Shown in pieces: positions 1 to 8,511 of a stretch of DNA of 35,341 nucleotides (the first letter of the stretch is position 1; the number at the start of each line of letters is the position of its first letter). The notes under the pieces are model-generated. The model was not told where the DNA came from and did no database searches. It saw nothing but the letters and a program-made list of their open reading frames with translations. The DNA comes from a virus: positions 6,765 through 42,105 of the IMG/VR virus record IMGVR_UViG_3300030117_004212; one strand, given 5' to 3'. The position numbers were made by a program, and so were the translations under genes.

Positions 1-2
1 AC

Positions 3-1538
3 TATCCTTTTTTCTTTAAACCTATTCAAGATGGTATGGATCGTCCTAAATCTGAATTAGCATATAGAGTTCCAGCTAGCAAGTTTACGAGAAAAAAAAT
101 TACAGCTAACGAAAAATTGGAAGATATAAAGGGACTAGATACAACTATAGATTGGAAAAATACAGGTGATAATAGCTATGATGGTGAAAAATTAGCTTTA
201 TTAGTACATGATGAAAGTGGTAAGTGGGAAAGACCAGATAATATATTAAACAATTGGCGTGTTACAAAAACATGTTTAAGATTAGGTAGTAGAATAGTTG
301 GTAAATGTATGATGGGTTCAACTTCCAACGCCCTAGATAAAGGTGGAGATAATTTCAAAAAACTATATAATGCATCAGATGTCACTAAGAGAAATAGAAA
401 TGGCCAGACGAAATCTGGTTTATACTCTTTGTTTATCCCAATGGAATGGAACTATGAAGGATTTATTGATGAGTACGGAATTCCAGTATTCACTACTCCT
501 GACGTCGATGTGCTCGCCCCGGATGGTGAATTAATAGATGTAGGTGTAATAGATAATTGGCAAAACGAAGTTGATGGGCTAAAAGATGATCAAGATGCTT
601 TAAATGAATTTTACCGCCAATTCCCAAGAACAGAAGAACACGCGTTTAGAGATGAAACTAAAAACTCGATTTTTAATCTAATAAAGATATACGAGCAAAT
701 AGATTATAACGAGGAAATGACAAGAACTTTAGGTATTACAACAGGTAATTTTCAATGGGTTAATGGGGTAAAAGATTCGCAAGTAATATTTTATCCAGAT
801 CCAAAAGGTAGATTTAAGGTTAGTTGGGTTCCACCTCAACAATTACAAAATAAAGTAATACTTAAAAATGGTATAAAATATCCTGGTAATGAACACATGG
901 GAGCATTTGGTTGTGACTCTTATGATATATCAGGAACCGTAGATGGAGAAGGATCTAAAGGAGCATTACATGGCTTAACCAGGTTTAGTATGGAGGACGC
1001 TCCCGCGAATAGTTTCTTTTTAGAATACTTATCAAGACCACCTACGGCTGAAATATTCTTCGAAGATGTATTAATGGCATTAGTATTTTACGGTATGCCA
1101 ATACTAGCAGAGAATAATAAACCAAGACTTCTTTACTATTTGAGAAGAAGAGGTTACAGAGGTTTTAGTATGAATAGGCCTGATAAGGTTTGGAATAAAC
1201 TATCTGTAGCGGAAAAAGAAGTTGGTGGTATACCTAACTCAAGCGAAGATATAAAACAAGCTCATGCTGCTGCAATCGAAATGTATATTCAAGATCATGT
1301 TGGTATGAAGCAAGATGGAACATTTGGTGATTTATACTTTAATGATTTATTGAATGATTGGAGTAGATTTGATATCACTAAGAGAACTAAGCATGATGCA
1401 ACTATAAGTTCTGGATTAGCCATTATGGCGAACAATAGACATTTATATGCGCCAAATGCTAAGGTTGAAAAACCTAAATTAAACATAAACATTTCCAAGT
1501 ATAGTAATACTGGATTTAATTCACAAATAATCAAATAA
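3..1538 (+). CDS. terL: Terminase large subunit, 5' end cut off by window
   Basis: This is the DNA-packaging motor ATPase/nuclease that docks on the portal and fills the procapsid. The frame is open to the window edge, so the ATG at 36 is internal and the Walker A half is missing. Numbering from that ATG: a Walker B-like strand (LALLVHDESGKW, acidic pair D59-E60) is followed by the coupling-type motif CMMGSTSN (about 91-98), then the PRTEEHAFR stretch typical of terminase large subunits. The RNase H-like nuclease half shows a first acidic residue in GAFGCDSYD (about 289-297) and a late one in KRTKHDATISSG near the C-terminus. The portal gene starts five bases after the stop, the usual terminase-portal order. 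The family call is firm; the exact subfamily (crAss-like or other) cannot be decided by eye. Confidence 0.9.
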   Translation, partial: YPFFFKPIQDGMDRPKSELAYRVPASKFTRKKITANEKLEDIKGLDTTIDWKNTGDNSYDGEKLALLVHDESGKWERPDNILNNWRVTKTCLRLGSRIVGKCMMGSTSNALDKGGDNFKKLYNASDVTKRNRNGQTKSGLYSLFIPMEWNYEGFIDEYGIPVFTTPDVDVLAPDGELIDVGVIDNWQNEVDGLKDDQDALNEFYRQFPRTEEHAFRDETKNSIFNLIKIYEQIDYNEEMTRTLGITTGNFQWVNGVKDSQVIFYPDPKGRFKVSWVPPQQLQNKVILKNGIKYPGNEHMGAFGCDSYDISGTVDGEGSKGALHGLTRFSMEDAPANSFFLEYLSRPPTAEIFFEDVLMALVFYGMPILAENNKPRLLYYLRRRGYRGFSMNRPDKVWNKLSVAEKEVGGIPNSSEDIKQAHAAAIEMYIQDHVGMKQDGTFGDLYFNDLLNDWSRFDITKRTKHDATISSGLAIMANNRHLYAPNAKVEKPKLNINISKYSNTGFNSQIIK

Positions 1539-1543
1539 TAAAT

Positions 1544-3997
1544 ATGGCAGAGTCTGGCATTAAAAGTTATTTCCCGAGTCAAACTGTAAGTGACGCTGAG
1601 AAGCTTAGCTATGATTATGGTTTGAAAGTAGCTAAAGCAATAGAAACAGAATGGTTTAATAATAACCGAAGTGTAAGTAAATATAAAACTAATTATAATA
1701 GTTTTCATAATCTACGATTGTACGCAAGAGGCGAGCAATCAATACAAAAATACAAGGATGAGTTATCTATAAATGGTGATTTGTCCTATCTTAATTTAGA
1801 TTGGAAGCCTGTGCCAATTATACCTAAATTTGTAGATATAGTAGTAAATGGTTTGGCTCAAAGAACTTATGATATAAAAGCTTATTCTCAATCTCCTAAT
1901 GGTGTTGAAAAAAGAACTGAATACATGGAGAGTATAATGAGAGACATGGCAATGCAAGAATTTGACATGGAAGTAGAGGCTAAGTTTGGAATTGATATGC
2001 GAGAATCGGGAATGTCAGAATTACCTGAAAACGAAGAGGAATTAGGCATACATATGCAATTAAACTACAAGCAGGCTGTTGAATTAGCGGAAGAGCAAGC
2101 GCTAACCATGTTATTTGAAGGAAATAAATATGAATTGATTAAAAAGAGATTTTATCATGATTTAACAGTTCTTGGTATTGGTGCTGTGAAAACCTCTTTT
2201 AATACATCAGAAGGAGTTGTTATAGATTATGTAGATCCTGCTAATTTAGTATATTCGTATACAGATTCCCCATATTTTGATGATATATATTACGTTGGTG
2301 AAGTTAAATCTATACCAGTAAATGAATTGGCAAAACAATTTCCACATTTATCTGGAGAAGATCTTGATGATATAATGAAAAATAAATCTCACAATAGAGG
2401 CAATTATAACACAAGACATTCAGCGGAAAAAGAAGACAACAACACTATTCAAGTTTTGTATTTCAATTACAAAACATATATGAACGAAGTTTATAAAGTA
2501 AAAGAATCTGCCAGTGGATCTGAAAGAATAATATCTAAAGATGATTCATTTAATCCCCCGCAGAACAAAGAAGGAGGTTATTTTAGATTATTAAGATCTA
2601 TAGAATGTCTTTATGAGGGAGCAATGATTCTTGGTACTGAAAAATTACTTAAATGGGAAATGGCGTCAAATATGATGCGACCAAAAAGTGATTATACTAA
2701 GGTTAAAATGAATTATGCCGTTGTAGCACCACGTATATATGATGGTAAAATAGATTCGTTAGTAAAACGTATAACGGGTTTTGCTGACATGATACAATTA
2801 ACTCATCTTAAATTACAGCAAGTAATGTCTAGAATGGTTCCAGATGGGGTTTATCTTGACGCTGATGGTTTGGCTGAGGTTGATTTGGGTAATGGTACAA
2901 ATTATAATCCGCAGGAAGCTTTAAATATGTTCTTTCAAACTGGTTCTGTAATAGGAAGAAGCTTTACGTCAGAAGGCGATATGAATCCAGGAAAAGTACC
3001 TATTCAAGAAATAACGTCTGGTAGTGGGGGTAATAAAATGCAAGCTCTTATTGGTAATTATAATTATTATTTGCAAATGATAAGAGATGTAACCGGTCTT
3101 AACGAGGCGAGGGATGGTAGTACTCCTGATTCCAACGCTTTAGTTGGGGTACAAAAATTAGCCGCAGCAAATAGTAATACCGCGACAAGACATATATTAC
3201 AAGCAGGGTTATATTTAACTGCGGAAACAGCGGAGTGTTTATCTCTTAGAATATCAGATATTATAGAGTATTCACCAACTAGAGACGCTTTTATTCAAGC
3301 TATTGGTGCTCATAATGTAGCCACGTTAAAAGAAATGACTGAATTACATCTTTATGATTTTGGAATATTTTTAGAATTACAGCCAGACGAAGAAGAAAAA
3401 GCTATGTTAGAAAATAACATTCAAATGGCTCTTCAACAGCAGAGTATAGAATTGGAAGACGCCATCGATCTTAGAGAGATTCGTAATATTAAATTAGCTA
3501 ATCAATTACTCAAAATACGTAGAAGAAAGAAACAAGAAAGAGATAGACAGTTACAAATGGAGAATATCCAGGCACAAACTAGATCTAATGCTGAGGCAGC
3601 TCAAGCCGCGGCTCAAGCTGAGGTTCAAAAGAATCAAGCTATTACAGAGACTAAAGCGCAATTAGCACAGCAACAATCTCAATTGGATATACAGAAGATG
3701 GCGCAAGAAGCAGAGTTTAAAAAGCAATTAATGCAGGTAGAGTTTCAAATGAATATGCAATTAAAGCAAATGGAGGCTCAAGTCTTAGCCGCTAAAGAAA
3801 CACAAAAAGAAGATAGAAAAGATGCTAGAACAAGAATTCAAGCAGATCAACAATCAGAACTTATAGATCGAAGAAATTCACAACAATCAGAACTTATAGA
3901 TCAAAGACAAATGAATAAACCACCTAAAAACTTTGAATCTAAAGGTAATGATGTATTGGGTGGCGGATTTGATTTAGGAAGTTTTGAACCTAGTTAG
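1544..3997 (+). CDS. Portal protein, long form with coiled-coil tail
   Basis: This is the probable dodecameric portal, the channel for DNA at the head vertex. The call rests on position directly after the terminase, length (817 residues), and a body of mixed alpha/beta sequence (about 1-640) of the kind found in portals of Bacteroidota phages, including a conserved-looking stretch around DVTGLNEARDGSTPDSNALVGVQ cut here into two halves, DVTGLNEARDG and STPDSNALVGVQ (about 515-540). From about 640 to 800 the sequence is almost purely helical and rich in Q, A, E, K and R, ending with two adjacent 11-residue repeats that start QQSELID. Such a C-terminal helical tail may form a barrel extending into the capsid, as in P22; this is inference from sequence. 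At 817 residues it is longer than T7 portal (about 535). Confidence 0.85.
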   Translation: MAESGIKSYFPSQTVSDAEKLSYDYGLKVAKAIETEWFNNNRSVSKYKTNYNSFHNLRLYARGEQSIQKYKDELSINGDLSYLNLDWKPVPIIPKFVDIVVNGLAQRTYDIKAYSQSPNGVEKRTEYMESIMRDMAMQEFDMEVEAKFGIDMRESGMSELPENEEELGIHMQLNYKQAVELAEEQALTMLFEGNKYELIKKRFYHDLTVLGIGAVKTSFNTSEGVVIDYVDPANLVYSYTDSPYFDDIYYVGEVKSIPVNELAKQFPHLSGEDLDDIMKNKSHNRGNYNTRHSAEKEDNNTIQVLYFNYKTYMNEVYKVKESASGSERIISKDDSFNPPQNKEGGYFRLLRSIECLYEGAMILGTEKLLKWEMASNMMRPKSDYTKVKMNYAVVAPRIYDGKIDSLVKRITGFADMIQLTHLKLQQVMSRMVPDGVYLDADGLAEVDLGNGTNYNPQEALNMFFQTGSVIGRSFTSEGDMNPGKVPIQEITSGSGGNKMQALIGNYNYYLQMIRDVTGLNEARDGSTPDSNALVGVQKLAAANSNTATRHILQAGLYLTAETAECLSLRISDIIEYSPTRDAFIQAIGAHNVATLKEMTELHLYDFGIFLELQPDEEEKAMLENNIQMALQQQSIELEDAIDLREIRNIKLANQLLKIRRRKKQERDRQLQMENIQAQTRSNAEAAQAAAQAEVQKNQAITETKAQLAQQQSQLDIQKMAQEAEFKKQLMQVEFQMNMQLKQMEAQVLAAKETQKEDRKDARTRIQADQQSELIDRRNSQQSELIDQRQMNKPPKNFESKGNDVLGGGFDLGSFEPS
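3848..3913 (+). repeat. Tandem 33-bp repeat encoding 11-residue units in the portal tail
   Basis: Two adjacent 33-base units begin at 3848 and 3881. Their first 22 bases are identical, and each encodes QQSELID followed by a charged tail (residues 769-779 and 780-790). The period is 11 residues, a hendecad helix repeat rather than a heptad. It looks like a recent in-frame duplication. Confidence 0.85.
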
Positions 3998-4000
3998 AAA

Positions 4001-4025
4001 TTATTAATTATTATTATATTATATT
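4001..4025 (+). promoter_or_regulatory. AT-only leader shared with the leader at 6821
   Basis: The 25 bases before the ATG at 4026 are pure A/T and nearly identical to those before the ATG at 6847: both begin TTATTAATT and end TATTATATT directly before the ATG, with one base of length difference. It could be a late promoter core or a translation-initiation leader. No Bacteroidota -33/-7 pair is obvious, so the role is open. Confidence 0.35.
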
Positions 4026-5246
4026 ATGGAAGAGAAAAATGAACAAGTAGTTGAAGAAACTACACAAAAACCAACTGAGCAGGTTGAAGAAACGCCTAAA
4101 GTTGATGAAAGTAAATTTGAATCCGCTGGAAATGACGATGTTATAAAGGTTGATTTAAATAAACCATTAAAACCAGAAGAAAATGAAGAACCAAAAGAAA
4201 CCGCAAAAGTTGAAACAAGTTCAACTGACGACAGCGGAGTGGTTGCAGAGTCTAAAAATGCCGACGCCCCACAAAAACAAGAAGAAGTACAACCGGAAGC
4301 AGAAACACAAGAAACTCCAATATTAGAAGAAATAACTGAAGATTCTACTGAAGAAGAAGTTGCTGAAGCTCAAGAGCAAATAGAAGAAGCTGTTGCCGAA
4401 GCAGAAGCTACCGGAAAACCAATACCAGAAAATATCCAAAAGTTAATGGACTTTATGGAAGAAACTGGTGGTGATTTAAATGACTATGTTAAGCTTAATC
4501 AAGATTACTCTAAATTAGATGATCAAAATTTATTATATGAATATTATAGGCAAACAAAACCTCATTTAAATAATGAAGAAATTAACTTCCTTATGGAAGA
4601 TTCGTTCTCTTACGATGAAGAAGTTGATGAAGAAAGAGATATACGGAGAAAAAAATTAGCGTTAAAAGAGCAAGTTGCCAACGCTAGAGCCCATCTAGAC
4701 GGGCAGAAGTCTAGATACTATGAAGAAATTAAAGCTGGATCAAAACTCACAGCAGAACAGCAAAAAGCTATAGATTTCTTTAATAGATATAACAAAGATT
4801 CAGAGGCAGCAAAAAAAATGGCTGATAAAAATCGTAGTTCTTTTAAGCAAAAAACAGATAATGTTTTTAACGACAAATTCAAAGGTTTTGAATACAACGT
4901 CGGTGATAAAAGATACAGATTTAATATTAATAACATTGAACAGGTTAAAACAACACAAAGCGACTTAACTAATTTTAATAAAAAGTTTTTTGAAAAAGAT
5001 TTAAGTTTAAAAGATCCTGTTGGTTATCACAAAGCTGTTTACACAGCAATGAATGCTGATGCTATTGCGAGACACTTTTATGAACAAGGACAGGCCGATG
5101 CTATGAAAAATAGTGTTGCTAAATCCAAAAACATAAATATGAATCCAAGACAAAGTCATGGACAGGTTGAAGCAGGTGGTATGAAGTTTAAAGTATTAGG
5201 TGATGATGCTTCTGATTTTAAGTTTAAAATTAAAAATAATAAATAA
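4026..5246 (+). CDS. Scaffold-like procapsid assembly protein
   Basis: This 406-residue protein probably guides capsid assembly and is lost or digested on maturation. Residues 1-135 are very acidic and low in complexity (E, P, T, Q, V). Residues 137-180 form a compact segment (KLMDFMEETGG, then DYVKLNQDYS). About 195-290 is charged and helical (RDIRRKKLALKEQ, then QQKAIDFFNRYN), and the end is basic (FKFKIKNNK). An acidic, helical protein between portal and major capsid protein is the classic scaffold position in short-tailed phages, and the C-terminal basic patch is where scaffolds usually touch the capsid. No protease motif was seen. The call rests on composition and position, so a head-morphogenesis role is likely but the exact activity is inferred. 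Confidence 0.7.
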   Translation: MEEKNEQVVEETTQKPTEQVEETPKVDESKFESAGNDDVIKVDLNKPLKPEENEEPKETAKVETSSTDDSGVVAESKNADAPQKQEEVQPEAETQETPILEEITEDSTEEEVAEAQEQIEEAVAEAEATGKPIPENIQKLMDFMEETGGDLNDYVKLNQDYSKLDDQNLLYEYYRQTKPHLNNEEINFLMEDSFSYDEEVDEERDIRRKKLALKEQVANARAHLDGQKSRYYEEIKAGSKLTAEQQKAIDFFNRYNKDSEAAKKMADKNRSSFKQKTDNVFNDKFKGFEYNVGDKRYRFNINNIEQVKTTQSDLTNFNKKFFEKDLSLKDPVGYHKAVYTAMNADAIARHFYEQGQADAMKNSVAKSKNINMNPRQSHGQVEAGGMKFKVLGDDASDFKFKIKNNK

Positions 5247-5266
5247 CAATTTAAAAATTACAAAAA

Positions 5267-6757
5267 ATGGCAATTACTGCAGGAAGTAGTTTGAATAGTG
5301 TTTTAGCTCCACAGCAACAAACATTAGCTTCAAATTACATCGATTTTACAAGTGCTACAACTGCTGGTTGGGCACAACAATATTTACCAGATCTTATGGA
5401 GAAAGAAGCTGAGGTTTTTGGAAACAGAACAATCTCAGGATTTCTTTCACAAGTAGGAGCTGAAGAGGCTATGACAGCTGATCAAGTTGTATGGTCTGAG
5501 CAAGGAAGGTTACATTTATCTTACCAAGGTACGGTAGCTGTAGCTGGTGATACTAATGGTACGTTTACAGTTACTAAAGATATTGATGGTAACGCGTTGA
5601 CTACTACTCATGGTGTTAGAGTTAATGATATAGTGCTTATTGCAAGTGCTGGTATCGTTACTAAATGTCTAGTAGTAGAAACTCCAGATTCAGCTGTTGT
5701 TTCAGTTGAACCTTATGACAAAGCTACTTTAGCTGGTCACGCTACAACTGCTGATGGATCTATATTATTAGTTGTAGGTTCTGAGTATGGTAAAGGACAA
5801 TCTTACTCTGATATTACTGGTACACATAATTCTGAAAGAAGAACAGCTTTAGAGCCTACATTCAAATCTTTCAGCAACAAACCAATTATCATGAAAGATT
5901 ACTATGAGATCTCTGGATCTGATGCTTCTCAAATTGGTTGGGTTGAAGTTTCTGGTGAAGAAGGTCAAAACGGTTACTTATGGTACTTAAAAGCTGAAGG
6001 TGATACTAGAGCTAGATTTACAGATTACTTAGAAATGGCAATGTTAGAAGCTGAAAAAACAGTTGCTAACTCTGTTATTGGTTTTGCTGATAAACAAATT
6101 AGAGGTTCTGCTGATTCTGGTGCTGGTGGTTCTGGTACTGAAGGTTTATTTGCCGCTATTGAATCTAGAGGTAATGTTACTTCTGGTGTTACTGGTGTTA
6201 ACGCTGCTACTGATTTAGCTGAGTTTGATGCTATTTTAGCAGAGTTTGATAAGCAAGGTGCTATTGAAGAAAACATGATGTTTGTAAACAGAGCTACTTC
6301 GTTAGCAATGGATGACATGTTAGCTTCAATGAATTCTTACGGAGCTGGTGGTACTTCTTATGGAGTATTTGACAACTCAGAAGATATGGCGTTAAACTTA
6401 GGTTTCTCTGGATTCCGAAGAGGTTCTTATGACTTCTACAAATCTGATATGAGATACTTAAATGACAAAGCTACAAGAGGTGAAATAAACCGTGTTGCAA
6501 CATCTGCTGCAATTCGTGGTGTTATTATTCCAGCTGGTGTATCTTCAGTTTATGACCAAGCTTTAGGAAAGAACATGAAACGTCCTTTCTTACATGTTAG
6601 ATATAGAGCTTCGCAAACTGATAATCGAAGAATGAAGTCTTGGGTTACTGGTTCGGTTGGTGCTGCTACTTCAGCGCTTGATGCGATGCAAATCCACATG
6701 CTTTCTGAAAGATGTTTAGTTACACAAGGTGCTAACAATTTCATGTTAATGAAGTAA
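5267..6757 (+). CDS. Major capsid protein
   Basis: This 496-residue protein follows the scaffold and precedes the neck genes, the standard site for the major capsid protein. Length fits an HK97-fold capsid subunit. The sequence is alpha/beta, with an N-terminal helical part (LASNYIDFTS, then QQYLPDLMEKEAEVFG), a small beta-rich domain at about 78-170 that could be an inserted or axial domain, and a long central helix region around DYLEMAMLEAEKTVANSV (about 251-268). Codon use is strongly biased toward T-ending codons (GGT, GCT, TCT, ACT, GTT), more so than in its neighbours, as expected for the most abundant virion protein. The start is preceded by an A-rich leader (AATTTAAAAATTACAAAAA) without Shine-Dalgarno sequence, and a strong terminator follows the stop. 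Confidence 0.85.
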   Translation: MAITAGSSLNSVLAPQQQTLASNYIDFTSATTAGWAQQYLPDLMEKEAEVFGNRTISGFLSQVGAEEAMTADQVVWSEQGRLHLSYQGTVAVAGDTNGTFTVTKDIDGNALTTTHGVRVNDIVLIASAGIVTKCLVVETPDSAVVSVEPYDKATLAGHATTADGSILLVVGSEYGKGQSYSDITGTHNSERRTALEPTFKSFSNKPIIMKDYYEISGSDASQIGWVEVSGEEGQNGYLWYLKAEGDTRARFTDYLEMAMLEAEKTVANSVIGFADKQIRGSADSGAGGSGTEGLFAAIESRGNVTSGVTGVNAATDLAEFDAILAEFDKQGAIEENMMFVNRATSLAMDDMLASMNSYGAGGTSYGVFDNSEDMALNLGFSGFRRGSYDFYKSDMRYLNDKATRGEINRVATSAAIRGVIIPAGVSSVYDQALGKNMKRPFLHVRYRASQTDNRRMKSWVTGSVGAATSALDAMQIHMLSERCLVTQGANNFMLMK

Positions 6758-6771
6758 GCATTTATTATATT

Positions 6772-6820
6772 AAAGAGGGGACGGCATACATGTAAACGTT
6801 CTCCGTCCCTTCTTTTCTTT
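6772..6820 (+). terminator. Intrinsic terminator after the capsid gene
   Basis: A 13-bp stem pairs 6772-6784 (AAAGAGGGGACGG) with 6803-6815 (CCGTCCCTTCTTT), with one G-T wobble at 6777/6810 and an 18-base loop, and runs straight into a T-rich tract (to 6820). It sits 14 bases after the capsid stop, in the same place as the T7 terminator behind gene 10, and would set capsid transcripts above those of downstream genes. Confidence 0.85.
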
Positions 6821-6846
6821 TTATTAATTTTATTATATATTATATT
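6821..6846 (+). promoter_or_regulatory. AT-only leader shared with the leader at 4001
   Basis: This is the near-copy of the leader before 4026, ending TATTATATT directly at the ATG. Here it follows the capsid terminator, where a new promoter would make sense, but a translation-leader role fits equally well. Confidence 0.35.
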
Positions 6847-7701
6847 ATGGCAAAAAAACAAGAAACAAAAAAAGAGGTGGTAGTAGAAACTCCAATAGTC
6901 GAAACACCACCAGTTGTAAAACAACCAAAGGTTGAAAAACCAAAAAGAATAGAACCCAGTCATAAAAAATCACAAGATGGTTGGGAAATAAAAAACAGAA
7001 TATATAGATTGAAAGGTGGTAAAAAACCCTTATCAAGATCTATTAGAACAGCAAATATACATTGGTTTGATGAAGAAAAAGGATATGAAAGAGAACTTAA
7101 ATATTGTCAAAACCAAAAAACATGTTTTGTTGATGAAATGAAAGGTGATCAACGATTAGAACATGTTATTTTTAGAAATGGTATATTAATGGTAGAAAGA
7201 GAAAAGGTAGTATTACAAAAATTACTTTCGTTGTATCATCCAGATAGAGATGTAATGTTTTATGAAGAAAAACCAGTTGCTAAAGCAATGGGTGAAATAG
7301 CTTGGTTAGAAATGGAAATCGAAGCGCTTAACGCTGCTAAAAATGTTGACATTGATATGGCAGAGGCTATTATGCGTGTTGAAGTTGGTTCTAAAGTATC
7401 AGAAATGAGTTCTAAAGAGCTTAAAAGAGATTTGTTATTATATGCTAAGAAAAATCCAGAATTATTCTTAGAATTAGTAAATGATGAAAATGTAGTGCTT
7501 AGAAACTTTGGTATTAAAGCTACCGAAATGGGAATACTAAAACTATCTTCTGATCAGAGAACTTTCACGTGGGGTTCTAATGATAGAAAGTTAATGAATG
7601 TTCCGTTTGACGAGCATCCTTATTCAGCTCTAGCTGCTTGGTTTAAAACTGACGAAGGAATGGAGATTTACTCCAATATTGAAAAAAGATTAAACAATTA
7701 A
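6847..7701 (+). CDS. Conserved virion-module protein of unknown function
   Basis: I do not recognise a named function for this 284-residue protein; related sequences seem to sit next to capsid genes in marine phages. Residues 1-40 are lysine-, proline- and valine-rich and probably disordered. Residues about 45-125 are mixed beta with several aromatic residues and two cysteines (KYCQNQKTC). Residues about 125-225 are helical (AKAMGEIAWLEMEIEALNAA; then KELKRDLLLYAKKNPELFLE). The last 60 residues include the motif FTWGSNDRKLMNVPFDEHPYS. There is no signal peptide or membrane segment. Lying between the capsid terminator and connector-like genes, it is probably a head decoration, completion or neck component; that is positional inference. 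Confidence 0.7.
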   Translation: MAKKQETKKEVVVETPIVETPPVVKQPKVEKPKRIEPSHKKSQDGWEIKNRIYRLKGGKKPLSRSIRTANIHWFDEEKGYERELKYCQNQKTCFVDEMKGDQRLEHVIFRNGILMVEREKVVLQKLLSLYHPDRDVMFYEEKPVAKAMGEIAWLEMEIEALNAAKNVDIDMAEAIMRVEVGSKVSEMSSKELKRDLLLYAKKNPELFLELVNDENVVLRNFGIKATEMGILKLSSDQRTFTWGSNDRKLMNVPFDEHPYSALAAWFKTDEGMEIYSNIEKRLNN

Positions 7702-7713
7702 TCAAACTGTAGA

Positions 7714-7739
7714 TGCAGTCGCTCTACGGAGCGATTGCA
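7714..7739 (+). other. Stable RNA hairpin with a C(UACG)G tetraloop
   Basis: In the 59-base gap before the next gene, 7714-7724 pairs with 7729-7739 over 11 bp (one G-T wobble, 7718/7735), closing a TACG loop by a C-G pair. In RNA this is a UNCG-type tetraloop, among the most stable known. No T-tract follows, so it is not a classical terminator; it may protect or mark the 5' end of a processed mRNA. Confidence 0.7.
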
Positions 7740-7760
7740 AACTACAAATTTAAAAAAAAT

Positions 7761-8507
7761 ATGGCTATAAATGTAGATAAAGTTTATCAAAAAGTTTTAG
7801 CATTAGCTAATAAAGAACAAAGAGGATATATTACACCTCAAGAGTTTAATTTATTTGCAGATCATGCTCAAATGGATATTTTTGAACAATACTTTTATGA
7901 TTTAGAACAAAGACAAAGAGCAACTGGTAACGATACTGATTACGCGGATATAGTTACTAATCTTGAAGAAAAAATTAGTATGTTTGAAATAGCAAATCAA
8001 TCAGTAATAGTTAGTGGAGGAGAAGTACATATTAGTGATACGTTTCCTGATTTCTATAGATTAGGAACTGTTAGTGCTAGTTATTTGGGATATTCAGGGG
8101 TATATTGTGAGGTAGAACCAATTAAACTTAGTGAATTAAGAAAATATGAAAAATCACCATTGGCTATTTGGACAAAATCACGTCCCGTATATTCTCAATA
8201 CTCTACAGCTGATTCAGAGTTTTTAATAAGAATATATCCAACGCCACAGCCAGGTGACGACCAAGTTTCTATTAATTACGTAAGAAAACCTATAAGTCCC
8301 AATTGGACTTATTTAATAGGTAGTAATAAAAATGCTCTATATAATCCATCCGCAGCTGGACATAGAAATTTTGAATTACATGCTTCTGAAGAAACTAATT
8401 TAGTTTTAAAGATACTTCAATTAGCTGGTGTATCTATTAAAGATCTCCAATTAGCCGGCGTAGCATCGCAAGAAGAAATAAAAGGTATACAACAAGAAAA
8501 AAGATAA
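7761..8507 (+). CDS. Neck/connector-like virion protein
   Basis: This protein has 248 residues from the start chosen here. An in-frame ATG at 7713 would add 16 residues, but that extension lies inside a strong RNA hairpin, whereas the ATG at 7761 follows CAAATTTAAAAA, matching the leader of the capsid gene. The N-terminal third is helical (KVYQKVLALANKEQRGYITP, then EFNLFADHAQMDIFEQYFYD), followed by a beta-rich middle (about 85-190) and a helical end containing HASEETNLVLKILQLAG. The pattern of N-terminal helices, a beta body and conserved EET near the end is one I associate with head-to-tail connector proteins of Bacteroidota and marine phages. It sits directly before the adaptor-like gene, four bases away. 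Function is inferred from position and general character, not from a diagnostic motif. Confidence 0.7.
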   Translation: MAINVDKVYQKVLALANKEQRGYITPQEFNLFADHAQMDIFEQYFYDLEQRQRATGNDTDYADIVTNLEEKISMFEIANQSVIVSGGEVHISDTFPDFYRLGTVSASYLGYSGVYCEVEPIKLSELRKYEKSPLAIWTKSRPVYSQYSTADSEFLIRIYPTPQPGDDQVSINYVRKPISPNWTYLIGSNKNALYNPSAAGHRNFELHASEETNLVLKILQLAGVSIKDLQLAGVASQEEIKGIQQEKR

Positions 8508-8511
8508 ATAA

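Noticed and set aside
1295-1708. Minus-strand open frame across the terminase-portal junction
   Set aside because: It lies opposite two well-supported genes, has the cysteine/phenylalanine/isoleucine-rich composition of antisense AT-rich coding DNA, and shows no recognisable domain. The other minus-strand open frames in the window were rejected for the same reason.
6550-6963. Minus-strand open frame covering the capsid terminator
   Set aside because: It runs through the terminator hairpin and over two real genes, and its translation is low-complexity W/F/Y/C-rich shadow sequence.
7713-7760. Sixteen extra N-terminal codons for the connector-like protein
   Set aside because: The stretch forms a strong hairpin, and the downstream ATG at 7761 has the same type of A/T leader as the capsid gene.
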